Shown here one piece after another: positions 6,256 to 8,575 of a stretch of 8,575 nucleotides of DNA (position 1 is the stretch's first letter; each line of letters starts with the position of its first letter). Under the pieces are notes generated by a model. That model worked only from the letters and a program-made list of their open reading frames with translations. It had not been told where the DNA came from and did not search any database. The position numbers and the translations under genes are program-made. This DNA is from Verrucomicrobiales bacterium (lineage in GTDB: Bacteria; Verrucomicrobiota; Verrucomicrobiia; Verrucomicrobiales; Verrucomicrobiaceae), in NCBI GenBank assembly GCA_003453085.1, contig DMMK01000009.1, positions 1 to 8,575 on the forward strand, given 5' to 3'.

Positions 6256-7419
6256 TCAGACCCGGACCATGGCCGGTTCCGGATACTCAAACGTGCGGCC
6301 TTCAAAGTTGCGGATGAGCGTGCGCTGCTCATCCCGAAGGAGAACGTAGTCAGGGTTCACGGGCACCTTGCCGCCGCCGCCAGGGGCATCAATGACGAAC
6401 TGGGGCACGCCGTAGCCGGTGGTGTGGCCGCGAAGCTGCTCGATGATTTCCACGCCGGTATTGACGCTGGCGCGGAGGTGAGAGCTGCCCTGAATGAGGT
6501 CGCACTGATAAAGATAATACGGACGCACACGGCACATGAGCAGCTTGTGGACGAGTGCCTTCATGACATCGGCATCGTCATTCACGCCACGCAGCAGCAC
6601 GCTCTGATTGCCGAGGGGCACGCCGTGGTTGGCCAGCATTTCCAGGCCAGCCTTCACCTCGGTGGTGAGCTCGCGCGGGTGATTAGTATGGATGCTGAGC
6701 CAGAGGGGGTGATACTTTTGCAGCATCTGGCAGAGCTCCGGCGTGATGCGCTGGGGCAGGAAGATGGGGACGCGGCTGCCGATGCGAAGAAACTCGATGT
6801 GGGGAATGGAGCGGAGACGCTTGAGGATGGCCTCCAGCTTCCCATCGCTGAACAGCAGCGGGTCACCGCCGCTGAGGAGCACGTCGCGCACTTCGTCGTG
6901 CTTTTCGAGGTAGCGGTAGACGGCTTCGTAATCGGTGTGCAGTTCCTGCTCGCCCACACCGCTGACGACACGGCTGCGGGTGCAGTAGCGGCAGTAGCTG
7001 GCGCAGCGGTCCGTCACCAGGAAGAGGACGCGGTCCGGGTAACGATGCACCAGCCCAGGCACGGGCATGTGGCTGTCTTCCCCACAGGGATCGGCCATTT
7101 CATCCGGATCTTCCCAGGTTTCCTCAATCCGGGGAATGACCTGGCGACGAATGGGATCCTCGATGTCATCCGGATCGATCAGGTTGAAATAGTGTGGCGT
7201 GATGGCCATGGCCAGCTTGTTGCCACTGAGGAGAACGCCGGCGCGCTCTTCATCCGTGAGGGTGAGGTGCTCTTCCAGTCCAGCGAGGGTGGTCACCCGG
7301 TTGCGGAGCTGCCAGGCGGATGAATTCCAGTCCTGGGGGGCTATTTTTTTGTCCTTCCAAAAGCCGGGGGCGTGAGAGCGGAATTCCTTCTCAGGGAGCA
7401 GGGGGGGCGGCGTACGCAT
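6256..7419 (-). CDS. kamA: KamA-family radical SAM lysine 2,3-aminomutase, short C-terminus
   Basis: This 387-residue protein is a cytoplasmic [4Fe-4S]/SAM/PLP enzyme family member. Characterised homologues convert L-lysine to L-beta-lysine. The N-terminal block WQLRNRV (36-42) and AITPHYFNLIDPDD (72-85) match clostridial lysine 2,3-aminomutase. The radical SAM cluster is CASYCRYC (Cys139, Cys143, Cys146), followed by SGGDP (183-187). The PLP lysine is Lys351 in DAPGGGGKVPV. The two aspartates that hold the substrate amino group in the clostridial enzyme (293 and 330) correspond to Asp307 (YQCDL) and Asp344. This argues for true lysine aminomutase rather than EpmB. The C-terminus stops soon after FEYPEP. 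The clostridial Cys-rich zinc-binding tail is absent, and its partner Cys in the GVND-C segment is Asp here. The product could feed beta-lysine osmolyte synthesis, lysine degradation or EF-P modification; no partner gene is in view. A TTGACA promoter candidate lies upstream. Confidence 0.9.
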   Translation of the reverse strand: MRTPPPLLPEKEFRSHAPGFWKDKKIAPQDWNSSAWQLRNRVTTLAGLEEHLTLTDEERAGVLLSGNKLAMAITPHYFNLIDPDDIEDPIRRQVIPRIEETWEDPDEMADPCGEDSHMPVPGLVHRYPDRVLFLVTDRCASYCRYCTRSRVVSGVGEQELHTDYEAVYRYLEKHDEVRDVLLSGGDPLLFSDGKLEAILKRLRSIPHIEFLRIGSRVPIFLPQRITPELCQMLQKYHPLWLSIHTNHPRELTTEVKAGLEMLANHGVPLGNQSVLLRGVNDDADVMKALVHKLLMCRVRPYYLYQCDLIQGSSHLRASVNTGVEIIEQLRGHTTGYGVPQFVIDAPGGGGKVPVNPDYVLLRDEQRTLIRNFEGRTFEYPEPAMVRV

Positions 7420-7438
7420 TGAAGTGATGATTGGAAAG

Positions 7439-7468
7439 AGGTTACGCCTCTGGATTTCGGCGTGTCAA
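7439..7468 (-). promoter_or_regulatory. Sigma70-like promoter candidate for kamA
   Basis: On the minus strand a perfect -35 TTGACA (7468-7463) is followed after 18 bases by TAACCT (7444-7439), a weak -10 with three of six matches. Transcription would start near 7432, leaving about 13 bases before the kamA ATG at 7419. The exact -35 box and its position just upstream of the gene support the call; the weak -10 limits it. Confidence 0.35.
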
Positions 7469-7545
7469 ACTTGTTGCTGAAAAAGATCGGGAACAATGGA
7501 CGTTTGGGCAGAATCTTTATTCCCCCTAGACGGCCTGAATTCTTC

Positions 7546-7574
7546 TTGGCTCTGGATTCGGCGCGTTCTATCCT
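7546..7574 (+). promoter_or_regulatory. Sigma70-like promoter candidate for the beta-strand-repeat gene
   Basis: TTGGCT (7546-7551) and TATCCT (7569-7574) are 17 bases apart; each matches four of six consensus positions. The start of transcription would fall around 7581, only about 6 bases before the ATG at 7587, so the mRNA would be almost leaderless. The rest of the 167-base divergent gap (7420-7586) shows no palindrome or terminator that I can support. Confidence 0.25.
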
Positions 7575-7586
7575 TTTGGTCCCCCC

Positions 7587-8575
7587 ATGAAAAAGAGTCC
7601 TTCACTGGCCACCTTGATTTCCCAGACGTTTGGCCCGGCTGTGCTTGCCTTTGCGACGCTGCTGCCATCGCCTGCCCTTTTGAAGGCCGCCGACCAGACC
7701 TGGATCCCGGCCAACCTCAACAATGACTGGAGCCTGACGGCCCCCAACTGGGATGCGGGCCTGCCCTGGACCGACGGGAACAATGCCATTTTCGGCGGCA
7801 CCGGAGAAATCGTGGAGGTCGCCAGCGACTTGACCGTGGGCAACCTGACCTTTAACAGCAACGGCTACATCATTGCTGATGCTAACAGCGACAGCCTTTT
7901 TAACCTCAGCGGCAGCAGCGTGATCACGACGGCTCCTGGCGTGACGGCGACCATCAGCGAGGCGATCAACGCGGGGGCCATCACCAAGGAAGGCACCGGG
8001 ACACTGGTGCTTTCAGGGGCGAACCTGTTTTCCGGGGATGTCCAGATCAACGCCGGACGGCTGAGCCTGGCTAACAATGGTGCCCTGGGAGACAGCACAG
8101 GCACCACCACCGTCGGGGCAAACGGGCAACTGGAACTGCAAAACGGCGTGACCATCACGGGAGAGACACTGAATTTGGCAGGCGGGGGCACGGACTTCTT
8201 CGGCGGCCTGCGCACAGCAGAAAACGCCACGGCCACCTGGGCAGGAACGGTAAACTTGCAGGCTGGCGGGCGACTGGGCAGCCTGGGCGGTGGGGTTCTG
8301 AACATCAGCGGCCCCATCCAAAACGGCAACACGGGGAACCTCATCATCTCGGCCACATCCTCCGCCGCAGGCCTGGGCACCGTGCGGATCTCCGGCACCG
8401 GCAACACCTACAACGGCAGCACCACCGTCTTCCGCGGACGCTTGCAACTGGGGGCCACGGATGCACTGCCGACGGGCACCACCCTGGACCTGGACTCCAC
8501 CTCCGCGATTGAAGACTCCATCTTCGATCTCAATGGCTTCAATCAGACCTTGGGCGGGTTGACACGCTCCGGTGC
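7587..8575 (+). CDS. Exported beta-strand-repeat (PATR, autotransporter-associated) protein, open at right edge
   Basis: The frame is open from the ATG at 7587 to the window end: 329 codons with the C-terminus missing. Residues 1-35 are a long signal peptide (MKKSPSLATL start, hydrophobic 17-32, cut near LLKAA-DQ). Next comes the Trp-rich opening found before these repeats: TWIPANLNNDWS, NWDAGLPWTDGNNAIFGG (38-71) and VGNLTFNSNGYII (84-96). At least two units of the autotransporter-associated beta strand repeat (TIGR02601/PF12951 type) are visible. They are ITKEGTGTLVLSGANLFSG with INAGRLSLANNGALGD (132-169), and GTVRISGTGNTYNGST with FRGRLQLGATDALP (264-295). The product is rich in Gly, Asn and Thr with almost no Cys, as expected of a surface beta-helix. 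Such proteins are often over 1,000 residues in Verrucomicrobiota, ending in a PEP-CTERM signal or a beta-barrel. Neither end type can be checked here. It probably acts at the cell surface, perhaps in adhesion or in matrix or sheath formation; no direct evidence. Confidence 0.88.
   Translation, partial: MKKSPSLATLISQTFGPAVLAFATLLPSPALLKAADQTWIPANLNNDWSLTAPNWDAGLPWTDGNNAIFGGTGEIVEVASDLTVGNLTFNSNGYIIADANSDSLFNLSGSSVITTAPGVTATISEAINAGAITKEGTGTLVLSGANLFSGDVQINAGRLSLANNGALGDSTGTTTVGANGQLELQNGVTITGETLNLAGGGTDFFGGLRTAENATATWAGTVNLQAGGRLGSLGGGVLNISGPIQNGNTGNLIISATSSAAGLGTVRISGTGNTYNGSTTVFRGRLQLGATDALPTGTTLDLDSTSAIEDSIFDLNGFNQTLGGLTRSG

Noticed and set aside
6166..7323. 385-residue plus-strand frame opposite kamA
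   Set aside because: The minus strand encodes an unmistakable KamA with all catalytic motifs. The plus frame has no recognisable domain and arises from GC-rich codon use.
7865..8407. 180-residue minus-strand frame opposite the beta-strand-repeat gene
   Set aside because: It is Pro/Val/Ser-rich with no motif, and the plus strand carries clear PATR repeats in an uninterrupted frame from a signal peptide.

Overview
The window is about 60% GC and holds eight protein genes: six complete and one cut at each edge. It most likely comes from a member of the Verrucomicrobiota, of the Verrucomicrobium/Prosthecobacter type. This is inferred from the gene set, not from a marker gene: a large beta-strand-repeat (PATR-type) secreted protein, a DUF1080-like secreted protein and paired xylanase-type esterases. 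None of the eight starts has a recognisable Shine-Dalgarno sequence.

Layout from left to right. A minus-strand gene for an exported protein of unknown function starts with GTG at 832 and runs off the left edge. It is divergent from a plus-strand alpha/beta-hydrolase at 961-1830. The 128-base gap between them holds a 10-bp inverted repeat with one arm just upstream of each start codon. A tight two-gene plus-strand operon follows at 1952-4294. It encodes a YraQ/UPF0718 (DUF318) permease and a TIGR03943/DUF1980 partner subunit that carries a loop of about 113 residues with 40 His and 9 Cys, built from Cys-Gly-His-Asp-His units. A strong bidirectional hairpin terminator at 4323-4364 ends this operon and the minus-strand genes converging on it.

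That convergent cluster reads, in transcription order, KamA-type lysine 2,3-aminomutase (7419-6256), a secreted esterase with a full HGGGW motif (6142-5270) and a secreted DUF1080/concanavalin-like protein (5115-4369). A 167-base divergent region then precedes a plus-strand exported beta-strand-repeat protein that starts at 7587 and is still open at the right edge.

Two themes link the genes. The first is the permease operon, which has the marks of a metal-handling membrane complex (metal and direction unknown). It is the best candidate here for unusual biology. The second is secreted carbohydrate or cell-surface functions: two related esterases, one exported and one apparently cytoplasmic with an altered oxyanion-hole motif, plus the DUF1080-like protein and the repeat protein. 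KamA makes beta-lysine from lysine in characterised relatives, but no beta-lysine acetyltransferase or EF-P gene is visible to fix its role. I saw no tRNA, rRNA, CRISPR array, transposase or attachment site.
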